NCBI GenBank assembly: GCA_964614605.1 | Contig: CAZTLU010000018.1 | Span: forward strand, 1 to 25,957 | Reading direction: 5' to 3' | Source of the DNA: Fimenecus sp964614605 | GTDB taxonomy: Bacteria > Bacillota > Clostridia > Oscillospirales > Acutalibacteraceae | DNA: 25,957 nt | Shown here: one piece after another, positions 7,167 through 16,282 of the stretch | Layout of the letters: every line of letters starts with the position of its first letter | How positions within the stretch are numbered: the stretch's first letter is position 1 | Position numbers and translations under genes: made by a program | Notes under the pieces: model-generated | Database searches by the model: none | What the model saw: only the letters and a program-made list of their open reading frames with translations | What the model was told of the DNA's origin: nothing

Positions 7167-8249
7167 TTATGAATTTGCTTTTTCAAAATCAGCCATAAAT
7201 GCTACAAGCTTTTCAACGCCTTCAACGGGCATTGCGTTGTAAATTGATGCTCTCATACCGCCAACTGTTCTGTGGCCTTTAAGGTTAACAAATCCTGCTT
7301 CTGTTGCTTCTTTAATGAATTTAGCGTTAAGCTCTTCGCTGTCTGTAACAAAAGGTACGTTCATAAGCGAACGGTCTTCGGGAACAACAGTTCCTTTAAA
7401 CATCTTGCTGTTATCAAGAAAATCGTAAAGAAGCTTTGCTTTCTTTTCGTTTCTCTCTTTCATCGCTTCAAGTCCGCCCATTTCTTTAAGCCATTCAAGC
7501 ACAAGCTTGCAGATGTAAATGGTGTAGCAGGGGGGAGTGTTATAAAGAGAATCATTATCTGCCATAGTTTTGTAATTAAGCATTGTGGGGGTGATATCTC
7601 TTGTATTACCTAACATATCCTCACGGATAATACAGATTGTAAGTCCTGCGGGAGCAACATTCTTCTGTGCGCCACCGTAAACCATTGCAAATTTTGAAAC
7701 ATCAATGGGCTCTGAAAGGAAGCAGGAAGAAATATCAGCAATAAGCGGAACATCACCTGTGTCAGGCAATTCGTGATAAACCGTACCGTAAATCGTATTA
7801 TTCATACATATATAGAAATAATCTGCGTCTTTTGTAAAGGTTTCTTTATCAAGCTTGGGGATATATGAGAATGTCTTGTCAGCTGAAGATGCTACAACAT
7901 TGCATTCGCCGTATTTTTGTGCCTCCTGATAAGCTTTTTTAGCCCACTGACCTGTTATAACAAAATCAGCCTTACCGTTTTTATTCATAAAATTGAGGGG
8001 GATTGCCGCAAACTGTGTTGATGCGCCGCCCTGCAAGAAAAGAACCTTATAGTTATCAGGAATGTTCATAAGCTCGCGAAGAAGCTTTTCTGCCCCTTTA
8101 ATTATGCTGTCATATACCTTTGAACGATGACTCATTTCCATAACCGATTGACCGCTGCCTTCGTAATCAAGCATTTCTGCCGCAGCTTTTTTGAGTACCT
8201 CTTCGGGAAGCATTGAGGGACCTGCTGAAAAATTATAAACTCTTGCCAT
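7167..8249 (-). CDS. serC: Phosphoserine aminotransferase
   Basis: 360 aa from the ATG at 8249. The frame continues upstream to 8279, but a perfect GGAGG lies 8 nt before 8249 and MARVYNFSAGPSMLP is the standard N-terminus. This PLP enzyme transaminates 3-phosphohydroxypyruvate to phosphoserine with glutamate; it is also used in B6 synthesis in some bacteria. PLP lysine K196 is in YGGAQKNVAPAG, with FLQGGASTQFAAIPLN and ADISSCFLSEPID also present. It is the first gene of serC-serA. No serB-type phosphatase lies in the window. Confidence 0.96.
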   Translation of the reverse strand: MARVYNFSAGPSMLPEEVLKKAAAEMLDYEGSGQSVMEMSHRSKVYDSIIKGAEKLLRELMNIPDNYKVLFLQGGASTQFAAIPLNFMNKNGKADFVITGQWAKKAYQEAQKYGECNVVASSADKTFSYIPKLDKETFTKDADYFYICMNNTIYGTVYHELPDTGDVPLIADISSCFLSEPIDVSKFAMVYGGAQKNVAPAGLTICIIREDMLGNTRDITPTMLNYKTMADNDSLYNTPPCYTIYICKLVLEWLKEMGGLEAMKERNEKKAKLLYDFLDNSKMFKGTVVPEDRSLMNVPFVTDSEELNAKFIKEATEAGFVNLKGHRTVGGMRASIYNAMPVEGVEKLVAFMADFEKANS

Positions 8250-8256
8250 AAAAAAG

Positions 8257-8262
8257 ACCTCC
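8257..8262 (-). promoter_or_regulatory. serC Shine-Dalgarno, fixes the start at 8249
   Basis: GGAGGT on the - strand, 7 nt from the ATG. The longer upstream alternative start would place this site inside the coding region. Confidence 0.9.
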
Positions 8263-8315
8263 AAAAAATACTTTTTCACAATCAGTATATGATATTTCGA
8301 TTGCGTATTGACCGT

Positions 8316-8344
8316 ATTGTAGCAGAGAATTATCTAAATGTCAA
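8316..8344 (-). promoter_or_regulatory. serCA promoter
   Basis: On the - strand: TTGACA (8339-8344), 17-nt spacer and TACAAT (8316-8321), one mismatch from the sigma-A consensus. The predicted leader to serC is about 60 nt. That is too short for a T-box, and I see no other attenuator in it. Confidence 0.88.
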
Positions 8345-8388
8345 GGAGTTATTTATAATTTTAACAAATAATTTTATCGATTTAAATT

Positions 8389-8415
8389 AAATATTGAAAA
8401 AGATATTCAATATTT
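8389..8415. repeat. Perfect 10-bp inverted repeat between divergent serC and lon promoters
   Basis: AAATATTGAA (8389-8398) and TTCAATATTT (8406-8415) are exact reverse complements with a 7-nt gap. The element is 45 bp upstream of the serCA -35 and about 50 bp upstream of the lon -35, where a regulator could act on both. It is not CIRCE (TTAGCACTC-N9-GAGTGCTAA) and does not look like a CtsR box. The rest of the intergenic stretch (8250-8516) is simple AT-rich sequence. Confidence 0.55.
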
Positions 8416-8464
8416 TAACAATCTTTACGAGAAATCAATTTTTTAAAAAAATTCATTCAATTTA

Positions 8465-8493
8465 TTGCAGTAAAATGGTTTTTATTATATAAT
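8465..8493 (+). promoter_or_regulatory. lon operon promoter
   Basis: TTGCAG (8465-8470), 17-nt spacer and TATAAT (8488-8493). A second TATAAT overlaps at 8493-8498. The start codon follows within about 25 nt, so the leader is very short. Confidence 0.75.
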
Positions 8494-8516
8494 ATAATTT
8501 CAACAATAGGAGTGAT

Positions 8517-10880
8517 ATGTTTAAATCTATGGAAAAAAGCAAAAACTTATTTAATGAATTCAATGAGAAATCCTTTTCGATGCCCATGGTGGCTTTGAGA
8601 GGAATTGTAATATTCCCTGAAATGACTATGCATTTTGATGTTGGCAGACAAAAGTCCGTTCGTGCAGTTCGTGCCGCAATGGAAAAGAAAACCAATATTT
8701 TTCTTGCCGCACAAATGGATATGGAATGTGATGACCCACGCTATGACGATTTATATACTGCGGGTGTGGTTTGTGAAATCAAGCAGGTTATGAAGCTGCC
8801 GGGTACAGACACATTGCGCGTTGTTGTTCACGGACTTTACCGCGCCGAGCTTATTCATATTGCATCGGCTAATCCTTATATTTCTGCAATCGTTCACAAG
8901 ATTGAAACGGAAAAAGTAGTAGCAGAGGATAAAATCTACGAAGAGGCTCTTGTGCGCCGACTTACAGATATTTTTGAGGAATATGCGTATTTCATACCAA
9001 AACTTCCTCCCGATATCATTGTAGGAGTTTCCGTGCGTAAAGAGGCTTCTGAAATTACGGACTATATACTCTCAAATATTCCTCTTGAGTATTCCTCAAA
9101 GCAATCTCTTCTTGAAGAGCTCAATCCCTTAAGAAGAGCCGAACGACTTTGTGTAATTCTTACCCGTGAAATTGAATTGCTTGCAATTGAAGAACAAATC
9201 AATGAAAAGGTTCAGGAGCAAATGGAAGAAAATCAGCGTGAATATTATCTTCGCGAACAGATTAAAGCCATTTCCGAAGAACTTAACGAGGGAGACGGAG
9301 CAATAAGCGAATCCGAAAGCTACAAAGAAAAAATCAAAGCTATCGGTTTTGCAGAAGATACTGAGAAAAAGCTTCTTAAAGAATGCGACCGTATGATGAA
9401 AATGCAGTCATCAAGTCCCGAAGCTGCGGTTATAAGAAATTATCTTGATAAAGTTGTAGGACTTCCTTGGAATGTATTCACAGACGATAACCTTGATATC
9501 GAAAATGCAATGTCAATTCTTGACGAAGACCATTACGGACTTCGTGATGTAAAAGAGCGAATTATTGAATTTCTTGCAGTAAGAAAAATAAATCCAGATA
9601 TAAAAGGTCAGATTATCTGTCTTGCAGGTCCTCCGGGAGTGGGTAAAACCTCAATCGCAAAGTCTTTGGCTCGTGCTATGGGCAGAAGCTATGCAAGAAT
9701 TTCTTTGGGCGGTGTCCGTGACGAAGCGGATATAAGAGGTCACAGAAAAACTTATATCGGCTCAATGCCCGGTAGAATTATTGAGGCAATTGAGTCTGCA
9801 AAATCCTCAAATCCTCTTATTCTTCTTGATGAGGTGGACAAGTTAGGCTCTGACCATCGCGGTGACCCATCATCAGCACTTTTGGAGGTGCTTGACGGCG
9901 AGCAGAATAATACTTTTGTTGACCACTATCTTGAAATTCCTTATGATTTGAGCCGTGTGCTTTTCATTACAACTGCCAATGACAAGAGCAGAATTCCTGC
10001 TCCGCTTCTTGACAGAATGGAAATCATTGATTTGCCGGGTTATACATACGAAGAAAAATTCAATATTGCAAAAAATCATTTAGTACCCAAGCAGTTAAAA
10101 GCCAACGGACTTAAAAAGTCAAATGTAAAAATTACAGATAAAGCGCTCAAGGATATTGCAAGCGGTTATACTAAAGAAGCAGGCGTGCGTGTTTTAGAAA
10201 GAACGATTGCATCGGTGCTTCGCAAAATCGCAGTTGAATATGCAAAGGGCTATGACGGTAAGGTTTCAGTAAAGTATAATGAACTTGAAAAATATTTGGG
10301 TCCCGTAAAATTCAAACCCGATGATACCGTAAAAGAAAATCGCGTTGGTGTAGTAAACGGTCTTGCTTATACTTCAGTAGGCGGCTCAATGCTTACTGTT
10401 GAGGTTGCAGTTATGGACGGCACTGGCAAGCTCGAACTTACAGGCTCTCTCGGAGATGTTATCAAGGAATCAGCAAAAGCGGCGGTAAGCTATATTCGTA
10501 CAAATGCGGAAAAATATAGAATTGATAAGGATTTCTACAATAATAAAGATATCCATATTCACTTTCCCGAGGGTGCAGTCCCAAAAGATGGCCCATCAGC
10601 AGGTGTGACAATTTTCACCGCACTCGTTTCAGCTCTTTCAGGTTGTAAGGTGAGAGCTGATGTTGCAATGACGGGCGAAATTACAATCACGGGCAGGGTT
10701 CTTCCAATTGGGGGACTTCGTGAAAAAACAATGGCGGCTTATGTTGAAGGAATAAAAACCGTGATTGTTCCCGAAGCCAACAGAAGTGATTTGGAAAAAA
10801 TTGATGAAAAGGTAAAAGAAAAGCTGAATTTTGTTTTCGCTTCAACAGGTGACGATGTACTCAAAACAGCTTTGGTGTAA
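8517..10880 (+). CDS. lon: ATP-dependent Lon protease (LonA)
   Basis: 787 aa, full length. Cytosolic AAA+ serine protease that degrades damaged and regulatory proteins. Order: LON substrate-binding domain (about 20-215), coiled linker, AAA+ module with Walker A GPPGVGKT at 371-378, Walker B LILLDEVDK, and the C-terminal protease with the Ser-Lys dyad S694 (DGPSAG) and K737 (GGLREK), spaced by 43 residues as in E. coli Lon. The start is slightly uncertain. AGGAG at 8508-8512 is only 4 nt from the ATG at 8517; a second in-frame ATG at 8529 would shorten it by 4 aa. It is divergent from serC and 3 nt upstream of ysxC, the classic lon-ysxC pairing of Firmicutes. Confidence 0.97.
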   Translation: MFKSMEKSKNLFNEFNEKSFSMPMVALRGIVIFPEMTMHFDVGRQKSVRAVRAAMEKKTNIFLAAQMDMECDDPRYDDLYTAGVVCEIKQVMKLPGTDTLRVVVHGLYRAELIHIASANPYISAIVHKIETEKVVAEDKIYEEALVRRLTDIFEEYAYFIPKLPPDIIVGVSVRKEASEITDYILSNIPLEYSSKQSLLEELNPLRRAERLCVILTREIELLAIEEQINEKVQEQMEENQREYYLREQIKAISEELNEGDGAISESESYKEKIKAIGFAEDTEKKLLKECDRMMKMQSSSPEAAVIRNYLDKVVGLPWNVFTDDNLDIENAMSILDEDHYGLRDVKERIIEFLAVRKINPDIKGQIICLAGPPGVGKTSIAKSLARAMGRSYARISLGGVRDEADIRGHRKTYIGSMPGRIIEAIESAKSSNPLILLDEVDKLGSDHRGDPSSALLEVLDGEQNNTFVDHYLEIPYDLSRVLFITTANDKSRIPAPLLDRMEIIDLPGYTYEEKFNIAKNHLVPKQLKANGLKKSNVKITDKALKDIASGYTKEAGVRVLERTIASVLRKIAVEYAKGYDGKVSVKYNELEKYLGPVKFKPDDTVKENRVGVVNGLAYTSVGGSMLTVEVAVMDGTGKLELTGSLGDVIKESAKAAVSYIRTNAEKYRIDKDFYNNKDIHIHFPEGAVPKDGPSAGVTIFTALVSALSGCKVRADVAMTGEITITGRVLPIGGLREKTMAAYVEGIKTVIVPEANRSDLEKIDEKVKEKLNFVFASTGDDVLKTALV

Positions 10881-10883
10881 ATT

Positions 10884-11471
10884 ATGAGATACGATAAAGC
10901 AGAATTTAAAGCGGCTTACGGAACTTTCAGTCAGTTGCCGCAGAGTGATTTGCCGGAAATTGCTTTTGCAGGTCGCTCAAATGTTGGAAAAAGTTCTCTT
11001 CTCAACAAACTTTTTCAGCGCAAAAGCTTGGCGCGTGTAAGCTCAGTTCCAGGTAAAACAATTACAATCAATTTTTATGAAGCAGAAAATGTCAACTTTG
11101 TTGACTTGCCCGGTTATGGATATGCAAAAGTTGCAAAAACCGAAAAACAGCGTTGGGCAGAAATGATGGAAGGCTATTTCAACTCCGACCGCAACATCAA
11201 ACTCGTTGTTCAGCTTGTTGATATGCGTCATCCGCCAACTAAAGACGACATAATGATGATGGAGTTTTTACAGGCAAATGGTTATGAGTTCATTGTTGTG
11301 ATGACTAAAGCTGATAAGCTGAAAAAGAAGAGCGAATATAATTCACGAATTGAAAATTCAAAAAAAGAAATGAGCTTTGTGCCCGAAGAGAGAATAATTC
11401 CTTTCTCTTCTGAAACAGGCGCAGGACTTGATACATTAAAAAAATATATTGAAGAATATATAGGAGAATAA
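10884..11471 (+). CDS. engB: Ribosome biogenesis GTPase EngB/YsxC
   Basis: 195 aa, usual size. TRAFAC-class GTPase needed for 50S subunit maturation. G1 GRSNVGKS (30-37), the switch region PGKTITINF (commonly PGRTQ.INF), G3 DLPGYGYAKV (74-83), G4 TKAD and G5 SSET are all present. It follows lon by 3 nt and ends 2 nt before lysA, whose AGGAG lies inside the engB 3' end, so expression is operonic. Confidence 0.96.
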   Translation: MRYDKAEFKAAYGTFSQLPQSDLPEIAFAGRSNVGKSSLLNKLFQRKSLARVSSVPGKTITINFYEAENVNFVDLPGYGYAKVAKTEKQRWAEMMEGYFNSDRNIKLVVQLVDMRHPPTKDDIMMMEFLQANGYEFIVVMTKADKLKKKSEYNSRIENSKKEMSFVPEERIIPFSSETGAGLDTLKKYIEEYIGE

Positions 11472-11473
11472 AA

Positions 11474-12745
11474 ATGAGCAAAACACCTTTTACAACAAAA
11501 GAAAAGCTTGAGGAGATAGCGGCTAAATATCCAACTCCTTTCCATCTTTATGACGAAGCAGGCATTCGCAAAAATGCTGAAAATCTTAAGAAAGCATTTG
11601 CTTGGAATAAAGGATTCAAAGAGTATTTCGCAGTTAAGGCTACTCCCAACCCATTCCTTATAAATATTTTAAGGGACTACGGATGTGGTTGTGACTGCTC
11701 GTCGATTACCGAGCTTATGCTCTCAAAGGCAATCGGGGCTACGGGTGACGATGTAATGTTCTCATCAAACGACACACCTCCCGCAGAGTTTAAATATGCT
11801 GACGATATGGGCGCAATTATCAACCTTGATGATATTACTCATATTGATGTTCTTGAAAAGACATTGGGCTATATTCCAAAGAAAATTTCCTGTCGTTATA
11901 ATCCCGGCGGATATTTCTCAATTGCCAATAATATTATGGATAACCCTGGTGACGCTAAATACGGTATGACAACCGAACAGCTTTTTGAGGCATTCAAAAC
12001 TCTTAAAGCTAAGGGCGCAGAGGAATTCGGTATTCACGCATTCCTCGCAAGTAACACAGTTACAAATGAGTATTATCCAACACTTGCAAAAACACTATTT
12101 GAGGTTGCAGTTAAGCTTAAAGAGGAAACAGGCGCACATATCAAATTTATCAACCTTTCAGGCGGTATCGGTATTCCTTACCGTCCCGAACAGGAGGGTA
12201 ACGACATCTTCGCAATCGGTGAGGGTGTAAGAAAAGTTTATGAAGAGGTGCTTACTCCCGCAGGTATGGATGATGTTGCAATCTTCACAGAGCTGGGCAG
12301 ATTTATGCTTGCTCCTTACGGCGCACTTGTAACAAGAGCTATCAATGAAAAGCATACTCATAAAGAGTATATCGGAGTTGATGCTTGCGCAGTTAACCTT
12401 ATGCGTCCTGCAATGTACGGTGCATATCACCACATCACAGTTATGGGTAAAGAAAACGCAGAATGTGACCATAAATATGACGTAACAGGCTCACTTTGCG
12501 AGAATAACGATAAATTCGCAATCGACAGAATGTTACCCAAAGTGGATATGGGCGATTTGCTTTATATTCACGATACAGGTGCTCACGGCTTTGCGATGGG
12601 CTATAACTATAACGGCAAGCTTAAATCAGCGGAAATTCTTCTTAAAGAAGACGGTAGCTTTGAGCTTATTCGCCGTGCTGAAACTCCCGCAGATTATTTT
12701 GCAACATTTGACTGCTTTGATTTTTATGAAAAAGTAACCAAATAA
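11474..12745 (+). CDS. lysA: Diaminopimelate decarboxylase family protein
   Basis: 423 aa. Fold-III PLP decarboxylase; meso-diaminopimelate to lysine is the likely reaction. PLP lysine K55 is in YFAVKATPNP, with a glycine-rich phosphate loop in LSGGIGIPYRPEQ and the cross-subunit Cys region in TGSLCENNDKF. Some positions differ from textbook LysA: ELGR in place of EPGR, GAHGFAMGYNYNGK where many have GAYG...YN.RP, and IHAFLASNT where many have H.HIGSQ. I recognise this as a variant common in Clostridia that is normally annotated LysA; a related amino-acid decarboxylase is the alternative. No other lysine genes are nearby. Confidence 0.85.
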   Translation: MSKTPFTTKEKLEEIAAKYPTPFHLYDEAGIRKNAENLKKAFAWNKGFKEYFAVKATPNPFLINILRDYGCGCDCSSITELMLSKAIGATGDDVMFSSNDTPPAEFKYADDMGAIINLDDITHIDVLEKTLGYIPKKISCRYNPGGYFSIANNIMDNPGDAKYGMTTEQLFEAFKTLKAKGAEEFGIHAFLASNTVTNEYYPTLAKTLFEVAVKLKEETGAHIKFINLSGGIGIPYRPEQEGNDIFAIGEGVRKVYEEVLTPAGMDDVAIFTELGRFMLAPYGALVTRAINEKHTHKEYIGVDACAVNLMRPAMYGAYHHITVMGKENAECDHKYDVTGSLCENNDKFAIDRMLPKVDMGDLLYIHDTGAHGFAMGYNYNGKLKSAEILLKEDGSFELIRRAETPADYFATFDCFDFYEKVTK

Positions 12746-12761
12746 TTTTTGAGGTATAAAT

Positions 12762-15700
12762 ATGTCTTTTGTCCACTTACATGTGCATACAGAGTATAGC
12801 TTGCTTGACGGTGTTTGCCGTCTTGACAGGCTTTGTTCTGTTGCAAAGGAGAGGGGACAGACCGCCCTTGCAATTACAGACCACGGCAATCTTTTCGGTG
12901 CGGTGGATTTTTATAAGGCTGCCAAAAAACACGGTATTAAACCAATCATCGGTTGTGAGGTTTATGTTGCTACTCGCTCACGCTTTGATAAGGTTCACGG
13001 TATAGATTCAGAACGCCACCACCTTGTTTTACTTTGCAAAAATGAAACGGGTTATAAAAATCTTATAAAAATGGTGTCATCTGCATGGGTTGACGGTTTT
13101 TATACAAAACCCAGAATTGACCGTGAGCTTTTAGAAAAACACCACGAGGGCTTGATTGCACTTTCGGCTTGTCTGGCAGGCGAAATTCCAAAGGCAATTT
13201 CAAATGGTGATATGCATCGTGCAAAGCAAACCGCATTATGGTATGAATCAGTTTTTGGCAAGGGCAATTATTATCTTGAAATGCAAAATCACGGTATAAA
13301 TGAGCAAGTCCATGTTAACGAGGGTCTTATGCGCATCTCAAAAGAAACCGGCATACCTTTAGTTGTCACAAATGATGTTCATTATATTAACCGTGAAGAT
13401 GCAAAGACACAGAAAATATTAATTTGTATTGCAACTAACCATACAATTGACGAAGAAAATTCACTTGAGTTTGAAAGTGACAATTTCTATCTTAAAACCG
13501 AAGACGAAATGCGTTCACTTTTCCCGTATGCTCCTGAAGCTATTGAGAATACGCAGAAAATTGCAGATATGTGCAATTTCGATTTTGAATTTGGTAATAC
13601 AAAGCTTCCGAATTTCAAGGTGCCCGACGGCAAATCTCATTATGATTATTTCAGAGAAAAATGTTACGCGGGACTTAAAGTCCGTTACGGTGAAAATCCC
13701 GCTCAACTGTATATTGACCGCCTTGAGTATGAGTTGTCAGTTATCAACGATATGGGCTATGTTGACTACTTCCTTATCGTTGCTGACTTTATTCAATATG
13801 CACGCGACAACGGTATCCCTGTAGGCCCCGGCAGAGGCTCGGGCGCAGGCAGTATATGTGCATATTGTATGGGAATTACAAATATTGACCCAATAAAATA
13901 TAATTTAATTTTTGAACGCTTTTTAAATCCCGAGCGAGTCAGTATGCCCGATATTGATGTGGATTTTTGCTACGAACGCCGTCAGGAAGTAATTGATTAT
14001 GTTATAGATAAATACGGTGCGGACCATGTTTCACAGATTGTTACTTTTGGTACAATGAAAGCCCGTGCGGCGCTTCGTGATGTGGGCAGGGCAATGGGCC
14101 TTTCATATGCCACAGTTGATAATGTGGCAAAGAAGATACCACGAGTACTTGGCATTACGATTGAAAATGCTCTCAAAGACAGTGAAGAGTTAAAAGAACT
14201 TTATACCAGTGATGAAAAAATCAAAGAACTGATTGATACCGCGAAAAGTGTTGAGGGAATGCCTAGAAATTCTTCAACTCATGCGGCAGGTATTGTTATT
14301 ACCGACCGCCCCGTAAGCGATTATGTTCCGCTTGCCAGAAATGACGAGTCAATTGTTACACAGTTTACAATGACAACCATTGAAGAATTGGGTCTTCTCA
14401 AAATGGACTTTTTGGGACTTCGTACTCTCACTGTTATAAATGATTGTGTTAAAACAGTTCAAAGAAAAAATCCTAATTTTGATATTGAAAAAATTTCTTA
14501 TGATGACCAAAAGGTTTATTCTCTTTTCACGGCAGGACAGACAGACGGTGTGTTCCAATGTGAATCAAACGGTATGAGAAGCGTGTTTATGCGACTTAAA
14601 CCTACAAGTCTTGAGGATATTATTGCGGTTATTTCGCTTTACCGTCCCGGTCCTATGGATTCAATTGACAGTTATATTGAAAACCGTCATAATCCCGACA
14701 GAATAAGATATAAAACACCAATGCTTCGCGATATTCTTGATGTTACCTACGGTTGTATGGTTTATCAGGAACAGGTAATGCAGATTTTCCGTTCACTTGC
14801 GGGGTATTCTCTCGGCAGAGCGGATATTGTACGCCGCGCAATGTCAAAGAAAAAGCATAAGGTGCTCGAGGATGAAAGAACATTTTTCTGCGAGGGTTGT
14901 GCAAAAAACGGAATTCCGCAAAATGTAGCAAATGAGATTTTTGACGATATGTCGTCGTTTGCCTCATATGCATTTAACAAATCCCACGCGGCAGCATATG
15001 CTGTTGTAGCTTACAGAACGGCGTATCTTAAATACTATTATCCCTGTGAATTTATGGCAGCTTTACTTACAAGTGTGCTTGACGATGCAGGTAAGGTTGC
15101 CGATTATATTGAGGATTGCAAGCGTAATGGTATTACAATTCTTGCTCCCAATGTAAATTATAGCTATAAAACCTTTGCCCCAAATGTAAAGGGCGAAAAG
15201 ACTATTATGTTCGGCTTGCTTGCAATTAAAAATCTCGGCCATGATTTTATTGATACAATAATTAAAGAGAGAAAGCTCAAGGGTGAATATACTTCATTCT
15301 ATTCTTTCTGCAAGCGTGTTCATGGTAAGGGATTTAATCGCAGAGCAGTTGAAAGTCTTATAAAGTGCGGTGCACTTGACGGCTTGGGGAGCAACCGACA
15401 TGAAATGCTCAATAATCTTCCGTTTATTATTGATGAGCTTGACGATAGCCGACGCAGAAATCTTGATGGTCAAATTGGATTTTTTGATTTGCTTCAGGAT
15501 ACCGCGCAAAGTGAATATGTCATGAAGCCCGTTGCAGAATTCAAAACGAATGAACTTCTCGTTATGGAAAAAGAAACGACAGGACTTTATATTTCTGCAC
15601 ATCCTATGAAAGAATATGCAGAGCTTATAGAAAAACTTAAGTGTGACAAAATAACTGATATTGTCAATGCTGACGATTATGATAGCAAATATGGAGATGG

Positions 15701-16193
15701 TGCTTCTGTAAAGGTTATGGGTATCGTTAACGGCATTACAAGGAAGCAAACCAAGAGTGGTGAAACAATGGCTTTTGTCACACTCGAAGATGTTTCGGGT
15801 TCAATTGAGGTTATTGTTTTCCCAAAGCTTTTTGCAAGATATGCCAATACCTTTAATAATGGTGTTGCTGTATTTGCAGGTGGCAGATTGTCGGCTCGTG
15901 AAGAAGAAAAAACCAAGCTTATACTTGATTTCGCTGAAGCAGCCGAAAACGTTAAGGATAAACAAACTCGAAAAGTCGGATTATTTGTCCGAGTTGATAA
16001 TAATCAGAGTAAAATGTATTTTGAATGTGCAAAATATATTGAGGATAATTCAAAAGCAGGGGATATACCGCTTTATTTCTATTTTGCAGACAGTAAAAAA
16101 TATTTTCCGTCAAAAAAGATTTTGGCTGATGAAAGCTTAATTAACGGGCTAAAAAATATTGCCGGTGCTCAGAATGTAATATTACAAAAATAG
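12762..16193 (+). CDS. dnaE: DNA polymerase III subunit alpha (DnaE)
   Basis: 1143 aa, full length for DnaE1. C-family replicative polymerase. The N-terminal PHP domain carries intact metal-binding motifs (HLHVHTEYSLLDG, ITDHGNLFG, GCEVYV). The palm has the catalytic pair in PDIDVDF (D399, D401). Further downstream are the GVFQCESNGMR and YRPGPMDSI blocks, a helix-hairpin-helix region (about 835-880), and a C-terminal OB domain (about 985-1065). In low-GC Firmicutes that also have PolC, DnaE usually handles primer extension; PolC would lie outside this window. It follows lysA by 16 nt with GAGGT as SD. No convincing terminator follows before the pfkA promoter. Confidence 0.97.
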   Translation: MSFVHLHVHTEYSLLDGVCRLDRLCSVAKERGQTALAITDHGNLFGAVDFYKAAKKHGIKPIIGCEVYVATRSRFDKVHGIDSERHHLVLLCKNETGYKNLIKMVSSAWVDGFYTKPRIDRELLEKHHEGLIALSACLAGEIPKAISNGDMHRAKQTALWYESVFGKGNYYLEMQNHGINEQVHVNEGLMRISKETGIPLVVTNDVHYINREDAKTQKILICIATNHTIDEENSLEFESDNFYLKTEDEMRSLFPYAPEAIENTQKIADMCNFDFEFGNTKLPNFKVPDGKSHYDYFREKCYAGLKVRYGENPAQLYIDRLEYELSVINDMGYVDYFLIVADFIQYARDNGIPVGPGRGSGAGSICAYCMGITNIDPIKYNLIFERFLNPERVSMPDIDVDFCYERRQEVIDYVIDKYGADHVSQIVTFGTMKARAALRDVGRAMGLSYATVDNVAKKIPRVLGITIENALKDSEELKELYTSDEKIKELIDTAKSVEGMPRNSSTHAAGIVITDRPVSDYVPLARNDESIVTQFTMTTIEELGLLKMDFLGLRTLTVINDCVKTVQRKNPNFDIEKISYDDQKVYSLFTAGQTDGVFQCESNGMRSVFMRLKPTSLEDIIAVISLYRPGPMDSIDSYIENRHNPDRIRYKTPMLRDILDVTYGCMVYQEQVMQIFRSLAGYSLGRADIVRRAMSKKKHKVLEDERTFFCEGCAKNGIPQNVANEIFDDMSSFASYAFNKSHAAAYAVVAYRTAYLKYYYPCEFMAALLTSVLDDAGKVADYIEDCKRNGITILAPNVNYSYKTFAPNVKGEKTIMFGLLAIKNLGHDFIDTIIKERKLKGEYTSFYSFCKRVHGKGFNRRAVESLIKCGALDGLGSNRHEMLNNLPFIIDELDDSRRRNLDGQIGFFDLLQDTAQSEYVMKPVAEFKTNELLVMEKETTGLYISAHPMKEYAELIEKLKCDKITDIVNADDYDSKYGDGASVKVMGIVNGITRKQTKSGETMAFVTLEDVSGSIEVIVFPKLFARYANTFNNGVAVFAGGRLSAREEEKTKLILDFAEAAENVKDKQTRKVGLFVRVDNNQSKMYFECAKYIEDNSKAGDIPLYFYFADSKKYFPSKKILADESLINGLKNIAGAQNVILQK

Positions 16194-16205
16194 TCAATTT
16201 ATGAC

Positions 16206-16234
16206 TTGCAATTTATTTGCTCTTGTGTTATCAT
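16206..16234 (+). promoter_or_regulatory. pfkA promoter
   Basis: TTGCAA (16206-16211), 17-nt spacer and TATCAT (16229-16234), 12 nt after the dnaE stop. Read-through from dnaE is possible in addition. Confidence 0.65.
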
Positions 16235-16268
16235 ATAGGCTCAATGTGGTAATATTTAGCAAAAGTCT

Positions 16269-16278
16269 AAAGGGTGAT
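16269..16278 (+). promoter_or_regulatory. pfkA Shine-Dalgarno, fixes the ATG at 16283
   Basis: AAAGGGTGAT, complementary to the 16S 3' end with a two-base gap. An in-frame GTG at 16274 lies within this site and so cannot be the real start. Confidence 0.8.
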
Positions 16279-16282
16279 AAAT

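Noticed and set aside
8250..8315. T-box or riboswitch in the serCA leader
   Set aside because: The near-consensus promoter leaves only about 60 nt of leader, too short for a T-box, and no terminator/antiterminator pair is visible.
8345..8516. CIRCE or CtsR heat-shock operator in front of lon
   Set aside because: Neither TTAGCACTC-type inverted repeats nor GGTCAAA direct repeats were found; only an unrelated dyad is present.
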